Shown piece by piece: positions 41,302 through 52,333 of a stretch of 64,000 nt of DNA; the stretch's first letter is position 1, and the number at the start of each line of letters is the position of its first letter. The notes beneath the pieces are model-generated. The model did not search any database. It was not told where the DNA came from and saw nothing but the letters and a program-made list of their open reading frames with translations. The position numbers were made by a program, and so were the translations under genes. Source of the stretch: Porphyridium purpureum (lineage: Eukaryota > Rhodophyta > Bangiophyceae > Porphyridiales > Porphyridiaceae); contig VRMN01000002.1 of assembly GCA_008690995.1 (NCBI GenBank), positions 558,001 to 622,000 of the forward strand. Reading direction: 5' to 3'.

Positions 41302-44300
41302 TCAATTAATAGATATTGGTCTGTTTGCAGTCGCCGAGTCACTGGGCACAAAATAGGGCGAAACTCGCTTCGGACCCACGGACCGTTCCTTCTCTCTGTG
41401 TCGCTTGACAGTTTGGAGAATCCATGGACCAACGCGATGCAAAAGTCCGCGCGGAATGTGGACAACTGCCTCCAAGCTCTGCATATCATGTGGAAGTGTT
41501 GCTGCGATACGCCTTGCATCTTCTACGCCCAAAACATCACTTATCAGAATATGGCCCACGAAACAACGCAAGTCTTCTGCCCATTGAGCCCTGGACATCA
41601 AGAGGTCTTCCTCTAGGTCAAGGTCTAGCTCATCTGCGCCAGGAACACCAACTGCCATTGCAGAAGAGGCAGGCCTCGACACGCAATTTTTTTTCGTCCG
41701 CTTCCGCGCAGGTCGCGGGTCACCGTCAACAACATCAAGGTCACTGATGGGGTCCAGGTCAACGACACTCTCCTGTCCAGCTGTTTCTGGTACTGATGCA
41801 ACCGATGCTTTCTCGACTCTTTTAAGGCGTATGGGAATCTCTCCAGACTGCATGCGCCTCATAGCCGAACAGTCGCAACGCAGAGACGTGACCACTTGTC
41901 CGTACTCGCCGACGTCGACCTTGATGATTAGAACCCGGTGGAAAAGGAGATTTTCGATTACCAGCTGAATATCGTGGTCTTTCATGCCGTCGGCAGCGCC
42001 AAAGTGCTTGGCCTCCTTGTGATTCGCTTTCAGTCTTGATTTTCGACCACGGTAGAGTTCCACGACGTATTGTGCGGTGGGTTCGTACCGATGGACAGTG
42101 TTCATATCCAACACCATTTCAGCCACACGCACCGCGTGCTGCGTCACATCTTCTTCAACAACAGCGCGCGAATTCAAATTCATACAGTTGTCGCACTTTG
42201 GAAAGCAACGCTGACGCTCAAACTGTTCGTCAAAGTGAGCCAAGAGATGCTTGCGGCGACACTCGATGCCTTCCAAGCAATAAAGAGTCATCCTCGAGAC
42301 GCCTTCCTGATTCCGAAGTATTTGCTCGTGATTCAGAGTCTGGTCGTCGCCTTTTAGCATGTTCATCAAACGAAAGCGATCTGCCATACTGAAATATAAG
42401 ACACAGCGCGAGTTCTTCCCGTCGCGGCCGGCTCGACCACTTTCCTGGTAGTACCCTTCGATTGTCTTCGGCATCGAATGGTGATACACAAACCGAACAT
42501 CTGGCTTGTTGATGCCCATTCCAAAAGCAACGGTTGCACAAATAATCAGCACTTGGCCGGATGTCCAAGCGCGCTGGGTGTTCTCTTTTCGCACTGGATC
42601 CAGTTTTGCATGGTATGGAGAAGCGCTCAGGCCATGCTTTGAATACAACTCCTGGGCTACCTTCTCGCAGTCCTTCTGACTCAGGCAGTACACAATACCC
42701 GACTGTCCCGGATGCAGCTGTTTAATTTCAGCCGCAATGCTCTCAACGCAGTCCTTCGCCTTTTTCAAACGCACTTCATACGACAGGTTCGTGCGATTGA
42801 AGGACTGTCGAAACATGATACAGTCGCGGTGGATGCCAAGTTGAAGTTTGATATCCTCTCGAACAGCCGCCGTTGCAGTTGCGGTAAGGGCCATGATTGG
42901 CGTACCAGGAAACTCGCGCTTGAAAATAGACAGCTCTTTGTAATCGGGTCGAAAGTCATGACCCCATTGCGATACGCAATGTGCTTCGTCAATAACAACG
43001 CGAGCTAAAAGGCCCTTCTCGTGCAACGTCTTGAGTGTCTGGAAGAATGCTGGCGACCGACTTACCTTTTCTGGAGTCACGTAAAGGAGTCGAAGAGTCA
43101 AAGAACGACTGCGCAAATCGGTCATTATCTGCCTCCGAAGTTCATCGGGTGTCGCACTCGTGAGGGAGGCGGCCTGGATATTCTTTTTCCAAAGGTCTTG
43201 TACTTGATCGCTGATCAATGAAACAAGCGGAGAGATGACTAGCGTCAGCCCGTGGGACTGCAGAGCAGGCAGTTGGTAGCACAGCGATTTACCACCACCC
43301 GTTGGCATCAAGACGAAAACGTCCTTCCCAGAAAGCGATGCATTCATCGCTTCTTCTTGGTGTTTGCGATACGACTTGTTTCCGAAGTATTCCTGATTGT
43401 CAAGATTCATTTGATATGACCAAGCATACTGCCCACCCCACAAAGCGGCAGACGTCGATCCGTCTTCTTCTCCTTTCAGGTAATGAGGCGCCACCGCATT
43501 CGCATTTGCATTTCTGAACGATGCAAGGTAGTTCTGCGGCACAACGGGAGCCCGCTCAAACGCCATTGGAAAATCGGTTTCTCCTGCAGGGAATGCTGCT
43601 TCATCCCCTTTCAAATTGAACGGCAAATCCGCATCCGTAGAAATCTGTTGGTACATGGGCTGCTCGGGATCAAAGCGGCCACCATTGTCAAGCCCTGCAA
43701 ATTCATGATCCCAGGTACCCGCACCTGCAAATGAAGTCGCGCGGTTCTGGGCTTCTCTGGTTTGCGGGGGCAGCGTACTATATTCGGCGGCCGAGCGAGC
43801 TGGGTATCCGACTACAGCAGCGTCTTTTTCAAAGCACATGGAAGAATTCGGGAACGGATATGCTTCGGCATTCGTTCTTGCTAATGAGACGAACCGTTGA
43901 TCATGGCGTGCCGCTCCTGGATGCTGCAGTTTTTGATTCGTCACCGGACTTGTCGGGGGACCATGCACACGCTCCTTCTCCGGTGTCAATGCCATTTCCT
44001 GGCGATGCGGGCTCAAAGTCCTGTTAGCACCAGCCGGGCAACCTGCCTGCCGCGCGGCTTGGCGTACTAACTTCATGGACGGGTGCACGCCACCCTGCAG
44101 AAGGACCGTCATGGCATTCTCCAAATGATCCAGTACCGTCGAATCACGTGACTGACTCACGGCTACAGCGCACTGTTCGCTCAATGCAGTGATCACTGAA
44201 TTTACGTCAGAAACCAGCCGAGAGAAGGACGCGTGAAAACGGCTGACTCGAGACACAAAGTCTTCGGACATCCCGATTCCTGGAATCTGCGCTGGGTCTT

Positions 44301-44970
44301 TGTCCTGAGCGATCTCTGAACCTAATGTACTTCCACTTTGATTGCTCCGAAGATTCATGAGTGTCTTGCTATCCGCGTCCGACTTGCTCACGTGGGTCGG
44401 TCCCGCGGCGAACCCCATTTCGTCGGCATCGATGGATCCAAAGAAAACGTCCTCATCTTCGTAATCGTTTGTCGCGTCTATTCCACATTGTGCTGTTGTC
44501 AAACCTTTCTCGACCAGCATGCTTCTGTGAATATTTTTATCAGGGTGACCAGAAAGGATCACCAGCTCTTCGTGGGAAGGCAGATACTCATGCTCGGTCA
44601 CATGCGCCTCTGCAAGCGATCGGCCAGGAGAGCTGGTATTCGCCATATTCATGTTCGGCTCCAAAGTTTCGAGCTTTTTTAAAGACAAGCTCGGACAGGC
44701 GGGTGACACCGCACCACCCACAATGCCGGAGGGCGGCACACCCAGCGTTCCGCAAAGAAACTTCGCCTGATCCTCGCCCACGCTATTCCGTATCCGCGAT
44801 TGCGCAGGAGAAGTAGAACTCTTCAATGTCGTGAATCCTTCACGCGGGGCATCCTGCCATGCGATTCGTGACGCAGTGAGCTTCGGAGGTTCGTAGACGC
44901 TTGGCGTACTGGGCGCACGTGCCATCCGCTCTTTGAGACTGGTCTGTACCTCTTCCACATTAGACCTCAT
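41302..44970 (-). CDS. RECQ: RecQ-family DNA helicase (BLM/SGS1-like)
   Basis: A 1222-residue protein from ATG 44970. The first ~500 residues are low-complexity and probably disordered, as in BLM/Sgs1. The helicase core starts near [15 protein letters not shown] (motif 0), with Walker [16 protein letters not shown] near residue 557, [17 protein letters not shown] near 662, and motifs V/VI in [15 protein letters not shown] and [12 protein letters not shown]. The RecQ-Ct zinc region is present near 900-925 ([10 protein letters not shown]...CFPKCDNC), followed by a winged-helix-like segment ([18 protein letters not shown]...). The C-terminal segment after residue 1080 may be a diverged HRDC domain. 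It is a 3'-5' helicase of recombination and replication-fork repair. GTAAGT near 43060-43065 is a coincidental donor look-alike in a conserved segment. Confidence 0.93.
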   Translation of the reverse strand: MRSNVEEVQTSLKERMARAPSTPSVYEPPKLTASRIAWQDAPREGFTTLKSSTSPAQSRIRNSVGEDQAKFLCGTLGVPPSGIVGGAVSPACPSLSLKKLETLEPNMNMANTSSPGRSLAEAHVTEHEYLPSHEELVILSGHPDKNIHRSMLVEKGLTTAQCGIDATNDYEDEDVFFGSIDADEMGFAAGPTHVSKSDADSKTLMNLRSNQSGSTLGSEIAQDKDPAQIPGIGMSEDFVSRVSRFHASFSRLVSDVNSVITALSEQCAVAVSQSRDSTVLDHLENAMTVLLQGGVHPSMKLVRQAARQAGCPAGANRTLSPHRQEMALTPEKERVHGPPTSPVTNQKLQHPGAARHDQRFVSLARTNAEAYPFPNSSMCFEKDAAVVGYPARSAAEYSTLPPQTREAQNRATSFAGAGTWDHEFAGLDNGGRFDPEQPMYQQISTDADLPFNLKGDEAAFPAGETDFPMAFERAPVVPQNYLASFRNANANAVAPHYLKGEEDGSTSAALWGGQYAWSYQMNLDNQEYFGNKSYRKHQEEAMNASLSGKDVFVLMPTGGGKSLCYQLPALQSHGLTLVISPLVSLISDQVQDLWKKNIQAASLTSATPDELRRQIMTDLRSRSLTLRLLYVTPEKVSRSPAFFQTLKTLHEKGLLARVVIDEAHCVSQWGHDFRPDYKELSIFKREFPGTPIMALTATATAAVREDIKLQLGIHRDCIMFRQSFNRTNLSYEVRLKKAKDCVESIAAEIKQLHPGQSGIVYCLSQKDCEKVAQELYSKHGLSASPYHAKLDPVRKENTQRAWTSGQVLIICATVAFGMGINKPDVRFVYHHSMPKTIEGYYQESGRAGRDGKNSRCVLYFSMADRFRLMNMLKGDDQTLNHEQILRNQEGVSRMTLYCLEGIECRRKHLLAHFDEQFERQRCFPKCDNCMNLNSRAVVEEDVTQHAVRVAEMVLDMNTVHRYEPTAQYVVELYRGRKSRLKANHKEAKHFGAADGMKDHDIQLVIENLLFHRVLIIKVDVGEYGQVVTSLRCDCSAMRRMQSGEIPIRLKRVEKASVASVPETAGQESVVDLDPISDLDVVDGDPRPARKRTKKNCVSRPASSAMAVGVPGADELDLDLEEDLLMSRAQWAEDLRCFVGHILISDVLGVEDARRIAATLPHDMQSLEAVVHIPRGLLHRVGPWILQTVKRHREKERSVGPKRVSPYFVPSDSATANRPISIN

Positions 44971-45921
44971 CGCGAAAGCTCGACGGATGCACAAGAAGCA
45001 CTCAGCGAGGTGTAGGTAGCTTCAACCTCCTGCAAGCCCAAGAAGTGATGTCAGCTGCGAGCTCAAAATTGCTCCTCGGTGATGCTTGTCTGCGGGTCTG
45101 AGTAAGCAGGATTACTCATATCAACTTGTCGACGAGTCCGACATGAAAGCACGCATGCGCGTCCTCCAGCAAATATTCCTTGCGCGAGTGGTACAGAGTC
45201 GAAGAGAAAGCCGTGTACACGAACGTTTGCTGCGTGCACAATCCTCGGACGCACAGCACGCGCACGGCGATTCCTGTTGGATTGACCAGAGTCGAGCGTG
45301 CGCGGCTACGACGGCACGAGTGGCGAGTGCGTTGGGATACCGTGGGCGCTCGTGCGGTGCGCGTATCTCCATGCACACGCGCGTTGTCTCCTGGCCCGAA
45401 CCCACCTTGCCCTCGCGACGCCTCCCGCCAGGCGCCGATTCCAAGCGCTGCCGTGAAACTGTACCTGCGAACGCCCGCTTGGCCGGGCGTCAAGAAAACG
45501 CGCGAAACACGCACTTTCGGTTTTGCGACCGGTGCAGGCGCGGAACCCTTGTCGGGTGGGTCTCAGTCGTTGGCAGCTGAGAGTGCAGGTATCGCGGAGG
45601 GGGTTTGCGCCGCGTCGTCTCAGTCGCGGCCCCACCGCACCGACGCCGCGATCCCAAGCACCCAGTGACGGGGATTTGCGACCGGCGCCCGGTCGTCTCG
45701 ACGCGCACCCTGCCCGAATCGACGCACTGGCTCAGCACGAACGCCGCATTGCCAGGCTTGACGTGGTCGATCATCGATACCTCCCTAGTTGTCGGTTCGC
45801 GTGAGTCTGGCGGTTGAGGGGAACATCGGACCGCACAGTCTCGAGAATTCATTCGTTTGGCGTCTGGCTTGGAACATTGCCCGCCGCATTGCTTGCCCGG
45901 AAGCTGTTCTACTCACACAAA
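44971..45921. promoter_or_regulatory. Divergent promoter space RecQ/DGK with three GTAC cores
   Basis: About 950 bp, GC-rich, between starts at 44970 and 45922. GTAC at 45191-45194, 45215-45218 and 45461-45464. Several overlapping open frames on both strands are Arg/Ala/Pro-rich and start mostly without ATG. One minus-strand frame from ATG 45774 (MIDHVKPGNAAFV) was considered and not called. Confidence 0.4.
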
Positions 45922-47394
45922 ATGTCCAAAGTTATCGCGTTTGTGAACTCTGTGTCCGGAGGGCAGCGCGGCTCCGAAGCATTCGACATTCTCGTCTCTG
46001 CACTCGGGCAAGACCTTGTTTTTGACCTCAAGGCAGACAAAGGTCCTCTTCGAGGTTTATCTCTGCATGCTCCCCGCCAGCAGGACACCGTCGAGTCGCC
46101 TACAGGTGCAAAGGGCTCTGGCGCAAAATGTCCAGAAGTAAGGGCATTAGTTTGCGGTGGCGATGGAACATTTAATTGGGTCAGCTCCGTGGTTTTTAAA
46201 AATGCCTTCGATGTAGCATTGGTACCAGTGCCGCTGGGCACCGGAAACGATCTTGCCAGAGCTTTGGGTTGGGGATTCAAATATCCAGGCCCTGAGCGGC
46301 TTCGAGTGCTGATCAACACGGCGCGGGATGAGACCCACATCAGCTGGATCGATTTGTGGACAATTCATGTGCAGAAAAGCGAGGATGAGTTTTTGAAGGA
46401 TGATACTTTGAACAAAGGTGTGCATGTCGTACCCGCTGCCCCCACCAGCCAAGCTAGCTTTGCGAATTCTGGCAAAAAGCAATCGAAGAGGAGCGAAACA
46501 AAGAGCGAAGCTGGGATGCTTACGCCGCTGCGTGAAACATTCTGTAACTATTTGAGTTTTGGTGTGGACGCCCTGATTGAGCTCAAATTCAACGAAGGTC
46601 GCTGGAAAAACCCGGACAAGTACAAGTCACAAGGAATGAACATGGTAATGCACGGTGTGCATGGCGTGAAGCATATGGCTTTAGAATCCAAGGTGGCTTT
46701 GCGCAAGTGTTTGAAATATCTGAAAGTTGACGGACACGCCGTAGACATCCCGTCCAACATTCAGGCCCTTTTGTTTCTGAACATTACATCGTATGGAGCT
46801 GGCTCAAATCCGTGGGGTCGCTCGGAGAAAGAGAAGGGATCAGCCGTGGTGAATGATGGCATTTTGGAAATTGTTGGGCTCCGCTCTTTAAGCCATTTCA
46901 TCAGCCTTAAGCTGGGTATCAATGGAGTACGCATCGGTCAGGGCTCAGACATTGAAATGAGGATAGAAACGAATGCGAGCCACCCAATTCCTATGCAAGC
47001 AGACGGTGAACCTTGGGCTCAGAAGGGCTGCATACTTCGCATGTCGCATGGCATGCACGTGCCCACGTTTATCGGCCCGTGGCATGACGAAGCAGCCAAA
47101 ACAAGCGTACGTTTTGCGGATGAGTCCGAGTTCAAACCAAAGCCTTCCCTAAATTTGCGAAACGTTGATGTGACTGCACTGCAAGCTGAGATCACACAGA
47201 ATTATATGAAGAGTGGCGCTGCCATGCACGAAAGTCCTTCGGCATCTGCGGCTGCTACCAAAAAGAAGAACATGCATCGCCGCGCAAAAAGCCGGGAAGC
47301 CGAGGACCTGCCGGATGTTGAAGTTTTGCAGAAAGCTATGCTTGAAACTATCTCGACGGAGCAGGTTGACGCCTCCAGAAGAGATTCCATGTAG
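45922..47394 (+). CDS. DGK: Diacylglycerol kinase, catalytic plus accessory domain
   Basis: A 490-residue protein from ATG 45922 (MSKVIAFVNSVSGGQRGSEAF). The NxxSGG start of the catalytic domain, GGDGTFNW near residue 78 and PLGTGNDLAR near 104 are the glycine-rich ATP-binding motifs of the DGK family. The accessory domain follows from about 205 (FCNYLSFGVDALIELKFNEGRW...). There are no C1 domains or EF hands, so it resembles the small plant cluster II enzymes. It converts diacylglycerol to phosphatidic acid in lipid signalling. The C-terminal ~90 residues contain a basic patch (KKKNMHRRAKSRE) that could mediate membrane or nuclear localisation. The frame is open upstream only through non-ATG codons. 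Confidence 0.88.
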   Translation: MSKVIAFVNSVSGGQRGSEAFDILVSALGQDLVFDLKADKGPLRGLSLHAPRQQDTVESPTGAKGSGAKCPEVRALVCGGDGTFNWVSSVVFKNAFDVALVPVPLGTGNDLARALGWGFKYPGPERLRVLINTARDETHISWIDLWTIHVQKSEDEFLKDDTLNKGVHVVPAAPTSQASFANSGKKQSKRSETKSEAGMLTPLRETFCNYLSFGVDALIELKFNEGRWKNPDKYKSQGMNMVMHGVHGVKHMALESKVALRKCLKYLKVDGHAVDIPSNIQALLFLNITSYGAGSNPWGRSEKEKGSAVVNDGILEIVGLRSLSHFISLKLGINGVRIGQGSDIEMRIETNASHPIPMQADGEPWAQKGCILRMSHGMHVPTFIGPWHDEAAKTSVRFADESEFKPKPSLNLRNVDVTALQAEITQNYMKSGAAMHESPSASAAATKKKNMHRRAKSREAEDLPDVEVLQKAMLETISTEQVDASRRDSM

Positions 47395-48382
47395 CTTGCC
47401 CGAGCAAGAATAAGAAACTTTCCGCAACTCCTGCCTGTCAGATGAAAATTTGCGCTGCCTTTCTTGGCACGAAAAGTAATCAGAGATGCATGTGAGATGG
47501 TCTTCCTCTCAAGCATCGTTCCGAATCTCATTGCTTTCTGTTTTGGCGGTTGGTAATGGTACGAAGCAAATGTCGTAAAGCGCGGCGCCCGGCGCTGGAA
47601 GGCTTTGGTGTCCGTTGTCCGTTGTCCCATTTCGGTGCGCAGAGGTGGTGCCACTCAATACTTCAATCAAATCGTTTACGGCATGGCACGTCAAAGCGAT
47701 GCAGGTGCAGACTGCAGTGGCAAGTCCAGTGCGAACTGCCCGCGAGTCGTTGAAACCCACCGAGGGTTATGCTTCGCACCAAAAAAAGAAAGCTGATGGT
47801 TGCGTGCGCCCGTGGTATCATTTTAGCACGTCGTGGAGTGGTTCGTGGAAGAGTGGCCTTTCCAGCGGGAACACGTTCGCGTGTTCGAATCCAGCTGTAC
47901 ATCCACGCGTGTGAAGCGCTGTGTGCCGGTCCAAGAGCAAGGTGCTACCTTTGGCCTTCTGGATTTCGATCTGACTGGGCTCACGTTTGGTTGACGAAAA
48001 CGTTTCCTCTATGTAAATGCCCCGCTGTGCCAGCGCCACTGCATCCCCTCGTCTCATGCGCCGCGCATCCACACTCGCACACACGCGTCGCATGAGGACC
48101 TCGGCTCGTCGGAGAAGCCATGCCACGTTGCATGACTTCTTCAAGCATGGAACATTCTATCAGAACAGCCTGTTTTGATAGGCAACCTGTGCAACTCAGT
48201 ATTTGATTGCTACAGACAGTCGAAGAGGCCGGCCGAACCGGCGGTAAACCAAGGGCGTGGTTCGGCGCGGCCCTTCCCCCAGCTTGAAGCTGGGTAAGCG
48301 TCCGCCTGCCTCGGCCTCGTGTCGATCGCGCTCCCTGAACCATTCTGTTCAGACTGTTTCTGGAAAGCCAAGTCCGGAGCAC
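47395..48382. other. Intergenic stretch before NAGS
   Basis: About 990 bp between two plus-strand genes. One GTAC at 47897-47900 (AGCTGTACATCC). A TTCGAATCC string at 47884-47892 looks like a tRNA B box but lacks paired stems. Open frames here lack family features; the NAGS frame is open back to 48257 only through a GTG. Confidence 0.4.
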
Positions 48383-50509
48383 ATGGAAGCGTGGTGTGCC
48401 CTTTCAGGGCACGTGTGGAGCCCCCAGAGTCGACCTCTTCGATCGAGCAAGACAGCGCAGACGGCGCCGCATTCGAATAGCCCGCTAGCCCCCCAATTCG
48501 GACGCTTGCCACGAGGAGTACGCGCAGCTCGCACGCATCGCCAGCAGCGGGCGGTCTGCGAGAGTGAGAAGCATCAAGCTAGTATGCATCCTGGCAACGC
48601 CGGGAACGTGGAGAATCAGGCCAGCAAAAGCATCGAACCCATTCCGTCTGATCAGGACGCGGTTTTCTCCACCGCGAATGGGAATGAACGCGAGGGATAC
48701 GAGCCTGACCATCTGCGAAGCTCTTTGATGACTTTGGGCTTGTCTAACGTGGATGATTTGACATGGAGCAGGACCGGGTCACTGAATGTTTCAGATCATG
48801 CGACGCCCAATGCGCCAGAGTCCACGCTCTACTACGACAACAATCATTTCATGAACATGCGTCTTGACAAGGTTGCAAGGCAAGACTTTGTCAGAGCGTT
48901 CCGCATGAGTTCACCGTACATCATCTCGTTTCGAGGGAGTGTGTTTGTGATACATATTCCTGGAGTCCTTGTCGACGAACCTGTGTTTGAGTCTACGCTC
49001 GCAGACATTGCTCTGCTTTCTTTTGTAGGCATTCGCATTGTGCTGGTTATTGGTACCAAGATGCAGGTTGAACGAGAGTTGCGCAGGAGGAAGATCCCTG
49101 CCAGATTTGTGAATGATGTCCGGATCACCACGCGCGCGGTAATGGAAGTTGTAAAGAGTGCCGCGGGAGACCTCCTTTTCGAGGTCGAAAGTAAGCTGAA
49201 CCGTGCCAACTACACTTCGAAATTCTCGTCGCGGGTGAGTGTGGTGACGGGAAGTTTTTATTCCGCACAGCCGGTCGGAGTTATCGACGGTGTTGACTGC
49301 GGTTATACTGGCAGTGTACGGGACGTCGAGGTTGAGCTCGTGAACGAAAGACTAAGGAATGGCGATTTGCTTCTGCTTTCGAATGTTGGTGTTTCTCCGT
49401 CTGGAGAAATATTTAACTGCCTCTCGGAGCAGGTTGCGTCGGAAGTTGCCATCCAGTTGCAAGCGGAGAAGGTCATCTATTTGAAGGGGCAAGAAATCCT
49501 GTATGATCCTTTGACTGGTTCGCAGCAAGCTAACATATCTTTGCGGCAGGCGGAGGCATTTGTTCAACAGAATGGAGATTCGATTCCGAAGCATTTCCGG
49601 TTGTTGTTGGATGAGAGTATTCGAGCTTTGCGAGGAGGCACGCGGCGCGCCCACCTTTTGAATCGCTTTTCGGACGGAGTCATACCGATGGAAATCTTTC
49701 ATCGTGATGGGGTGGGTCTTATGATTACGCGGAATGTTTATGAAGGTTTGCGTATTGCGGGACCCCAAGATGTAACGCAGCTTTTTGAGTTACTGGCGCC
49801 TCTGGCGTCACAAGGAATTCTTCCCTCCTTTTCCCTTGATGGCATTGAAAAGGAGATTGATTCATTTGTGGTCCTGCAGAGAGAGGGAACTATTATTGCA
49901 TGCATCCAATTTTTATTTTCCAGTCAGGAATTTGAGATTTGTGACGATGCTTTCTGCTCAGTGTCGCGTATTGGCGAAATAAGGTGCGTTGGGGTACATC
50001 CCGACTACAGGAATCAGGGCAAGGCGCTGATTCTACTCTCCTGGATTGAAAGGCAAGCCATTGCCAGGGGAGTGAAGTTGTTGATGGTGTCCTCTTCGCT
50101 TGCCAGCGCATGGTGGTTTGTTGACCGTGGATACAGGGAAGCTGAGGTCAGCAGCTTGAGCAATCACAAGAAAGTCTTGAAGAACACGTGTCGCATAGCG
50201 CCGATTAAGCCAAGCGAGTCCCATGGTGGGTCCTTCGTCGACCGTAGCGAAGCTGCTCTTGTGATCTTCAGGTCGACATCGAAAGGACTGGGATCGGAAA
50301 GAGAACCTGCGGGTGAGCCAAATCGTGACGTTATGGCCAGTGAGGATGACAAGAGCTGGGTTGGCGATTCTCTGGGGCATCAGCACCCCGACGCTTCACA
50401 GGACGATGGCGGGGATGAGATAGATGGGTTCCAGACCCCGCGCATGTACGTGAAGCTACTAGAGAGCGAACGCCTTGTTGACGAGGAGGATCTGTTGGGC
50501 CGGCTTTGA
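48383..50509 (+). CDS. NAGS: N-acetylglutamate synthase (AAK + GNAT)
   Basis: A 708-residue enzyme catalysing the first step of arginine synthesis, acetyl-CoA + glutamate to N-acetylglutamate. The amino-acid-kinase-like domain spans about residues 157-440 (FVIHIPGVLVDEP, GIRIVLVIGTKMQVE, ITTRAVMEVV, VSVVTGSFYSAQPVGVIDGVDCGYTG...), the fold that binds feedback arginine in this family. The GNAT domain spans about 490-605 with the acetyl-CoA loop VHPDYRNQGKALI near 536. This architecture is that of bacterial/plant ArgA-type NAGS. The N-terminal ~140 residues are Ser/Arg/Pro-rich (MEAWCALSGHVWSP) and may include a plastid leader. A ~100-residue acidic, probably disordered C-terminal tail is unusual for the family. 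ATG 48383 is the first in frame. Confidence 0.9.
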   Translation: MEAWCALSGHVWSPQSRPLRSSKTAQTAPHSNSPLAPQFGRLPRGVRAARTHRQQRAVCESEKHQASMHPGNAGNVENQASKSIEPIPSDQDAVFSTANGNEREGYEPDHLRSSLMTLGLSNVDDLTWSRTGSLNVSDHATPNAPESTLYYDNNHFMNMRLDKVARQDFVRAFRMSSPYIISFRGSVFVIHIPGVLVDEPVFESTLADIALLSFVGIRIVLVIGTKMQVERELRRRKIPARFVNDVRITTRAVMEVVKSAAGDLLFEVESKLNRANYTSKFSSRVSVVTGSFYSAQPVGVIDGVDCGYTGSVRDVEVELVNERLRNGDLLLLSNVGVSPSGEIFNCLSEQVASEVAIQLQAEKVIYLKGQEILYDPLTGSQQANISLRQAEAFVQQNGDSIPKHFRLLLDESIRALRGGTRRAHLLNRFSDGVIPMEIFHRDGVGLMITRNVYEGLRIAGPQDVTQLFELLAPLASQGILPSFSLDGIEKEIDSFVVLQREGTIIACIQFLFSSQEFEICDDAFCSVSRIGEIRCVGVHPDYRNQGKALILLSWIERQAIARGVKLLMVSSSLASAWWFVDRGYREAEVSSLSNHKKVLKNTCRIAPIKPSESHGGSFVDRSEAALVIFRSTSKGLGSEREPAGEPNRDVMASEDDKSWVGDSLGHQHPDASQDDGGDEIDGFQTPRMYVKLLESERLVDEEDLLGRL

Positions 50510-50877
50510 GCTGTGTCCAGGTCCCTCCCGTTGGTCTCAGTTGCCGGGTTATCGTCCAGCGATCGGATGCGGTCGGATTCCGTTTTCCGGAGTCTGAAGC
50601 TGGGAGTTATTGGGAGAAGTATGTGCGACTTGCACCGCCGCTTGTTCACACCACGGGCGCGAGAAAAGTCGTGTCCACCACGCCGATCCGTACGTTGAGC
50701 AGCTGCTGGTGACAGTCCAACTCGGTTCCCTTCCGCACAGATATGGAGCGTGTCTAGGGTTAAGAAAATTTAGTAAAGTCGCGTGAGCGTGTTGACACCT
50801 GCGTTTGCGCAAAGGGGGTGACAGGGGGTGACGGGGGGTGGTCTTGCACGTCGTGACGCATTGCACAGAAGAAGAGA
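50510..50877. promoter_or_regulatory. Intergenic space with three G-runs before the GT8 start
   Basis: 368 bp. G-runs of five, five and six at 50814-50818, 50824-50828 and 50833-50838, with GGGGGTGAC repeated nearly exactly, lie 40-64 bp upstream of ATG 50878. Their placement resembles that of the G-run tract before the microprotein at 5025. Confidence 0.4.
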
Positions 50878-51912
50878 ATGAGCTCGCGAACTGTGTGGAT
50901 TGCAGTGATCGTGAGCGTGATTCTCCTCTTGGCGCTTGCTATCGTTTTCGAGTTTTCGCCAACAGGTGCTCTGTCCGAGATTCGCGCGTCGGCATGTCGT
51001 TCCATGTCGACGCACACACTTCCGAACGCAAATGATACTCCGATCGAGACCCTTCGGCCTTCCGCACCAACACCGTCTGTGCCGAAACGAAAATTTGCGT
51101 ATGCTCTCTTGTCGTACGGGAATGACTACAGAAATCAGATATGTCCGGCGTACGTGGCCGCGCAAGCGATCAGGCAGGCCGACCCGGACCCAGATAGACC
51201 GATCATCATCCTTCGCATCGCGCCGCTACCGCAAGGTATAGATCCGCCTCTCGGAGACGAGAGGGTCTCGATACGCTACGTCAAACCGGCAAAGTCAAAA
51301 GGACGGTATGGATGGGTGGAAACGTACAGCAAATTCCGAATTGTCGAGTTCGAGGAGTTTGACGCGGTTGCACTTCTCGATTTTGATGTAATGCTCCGCC
51401 GACCTCTCACACCACTATTCGAGCTTTCTCAAGTCACGGGAAATACGATTGTGGCGCCGAGAGCATACTTTATTGATCAGCCGTATTGGATGTCCGGAGG
51501 CCCGCTCGTTATCACGCCTACGTCTGATCTGCAAAGTGCGTTTCGTGGTGTCTTGGAAGAAGGAGGTTACTTTGGACCCGGCGAAATGGACTGGTTCAAC
51601 AAGGATCCGAATGTCACCGACCAGGTGGAAGCCGTCAGCGGGTTTTGGACCCTCCTGGTCGGCGAATTTTTTCCGGGGGACAAGATCTACAAGTACTGGG
51701 GGTCCAAGCTTGGTTTAAGCCCATCCATGGTGTACGAGCGCGCCTTTCTGTTTCACTTCATTGCCACATGGAAGCCATGGTCGAACGGCATTGGCGAAGC
51801 GAAAGGCCGTGTGACGCCCGAGCTCCGGCGCGCATACCGCGAGTGGAACGAATTGCGAAAGGTTGCGTGCCCGCAGATGAGCGACCATGTTCCGGGCTAC
51901 CGCGTGGAGTAG
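50878..51912 (+). CDS. Type II membrane glycosyltransferase, GT8/glycogenin-like
   Basis: A 344-residue protein from ATG 50878. A short cytosolic tail, then one membrane anchor at about residues 7-25 (WIAVIVSVILLLALAIVF), then a Ser/Pro stem, and the catalytic domain from about 74 (FAYALLSYGNDYRNQICPAYVAAQAIR). The DxD metal/nucleotide-sugar site is D168-F-D170 in LLDFDVMLRRP, and the late motif GEMDWFN fits the GT8/glycogenin pattern of a second acidic cluster. Topology and stem indicate a Golgi enzyme, plausible for cell-surface polysaccharide synthesis; donor and acceptor sugars are unknown. A conserved C-terminal His near HFIATWKPW would be the usual third metal ligand. Confidence 0.82.
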   Translation: MSSRTVWIAVIVSVILLLALAIVFEFSPTGALSEIRASACRSMSTHTLPNANDTPIETLRPSAPTPSVPKRKFAYALLSYGNDYRNQICPAYVAAQAIRQADPDPDRPIIILRIAPLPQGIDPPLGDERVSIRYVKPAKSKGRYGWVETYSKFRIVEFEEFDAVALLDFDVMLRRPLTPLFELSQVTGNTIVAPRAYFIDQPYWMSGGPLVITPTSDLQSAFRGVLEEGGYFGPGEMDWFNKDPNVTDQVEAVSGFWTLLVGEFFPGDKIYKYWGSKLGLSPSMVYERAFLFHFIATWKPWSNGIGEAKGRVTPELRRAYREWNELRKVACPQMSDHVPGYRVE

Positions 51913-52333
51913 AACTACGCAGCACGCGTTCTGGACCAGAGCGCACGGAAATGCATGCGTGCGCAAGCGCGCCAGATGCATCGGAACAACGCCTGCGCGT
52001 CTGCGCGCGTCTATTTAACTGTACTCAAACAGTACCCCTGTAAAATCATTAGCAAGCAGTTCTTGAAAATTAGCATGTCACACAGGAACCGAGCGGAGTG
52101 GCCGCGCTCTGAGGGGGAGGGCGACCGGTTTGCTGCGCCTCCTGCAAGGCCCGTGAGACTTGTGCACGAGAGCAGTAGCGCGCCGCCTTTGTCATTCGCT
52201 GAAGCATTCTTCTGTGGGCGTTGATCGGGGCATCGATTCTCATTCGTGGCCCCGCGGTTGAGATCCACAGAATCCCCGCGCCGACGCCGCTGCGCGCCCG
52301 TAGCAAGAGTTGGTGCTTGATAAGCCCTGTGAG
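51913..52333. promoter_or_regulatory. Promoter space with an inverted GTAC pair
   Basis: 421 bp before the MED17-like gene. GTAC at 52021-52024 and 52032-52035 as a perfect inverted repeat GTACT-CAAAC-AGTAC, about 300 bp upstream of the start. ATTTAACT immediately precedes it. Confidence 0.42.

Noticed and set aside
43060-43065. GTAAGT donor look-alike in the RecQ gene
   Set aside because: It encodes KVS in a conserved helicase segment between motifs I and II, with normal helicase sequence on both sides.
45490-45774. Minus-strand frame MIDHVKPGNAAFV resembling an EF-P/eIF5A segment
   Set aside because: Only about ten residues resemble the family; the rest is Arg/Thr-rich and the stretch is GC-rich promoter space between divergent genes.
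47884-47892. TTCGAATCC resembling a tRNA B box
   Set aside because: The flanking bases do not pair as a T stem and no acceptor stem or D arm can be drawn.
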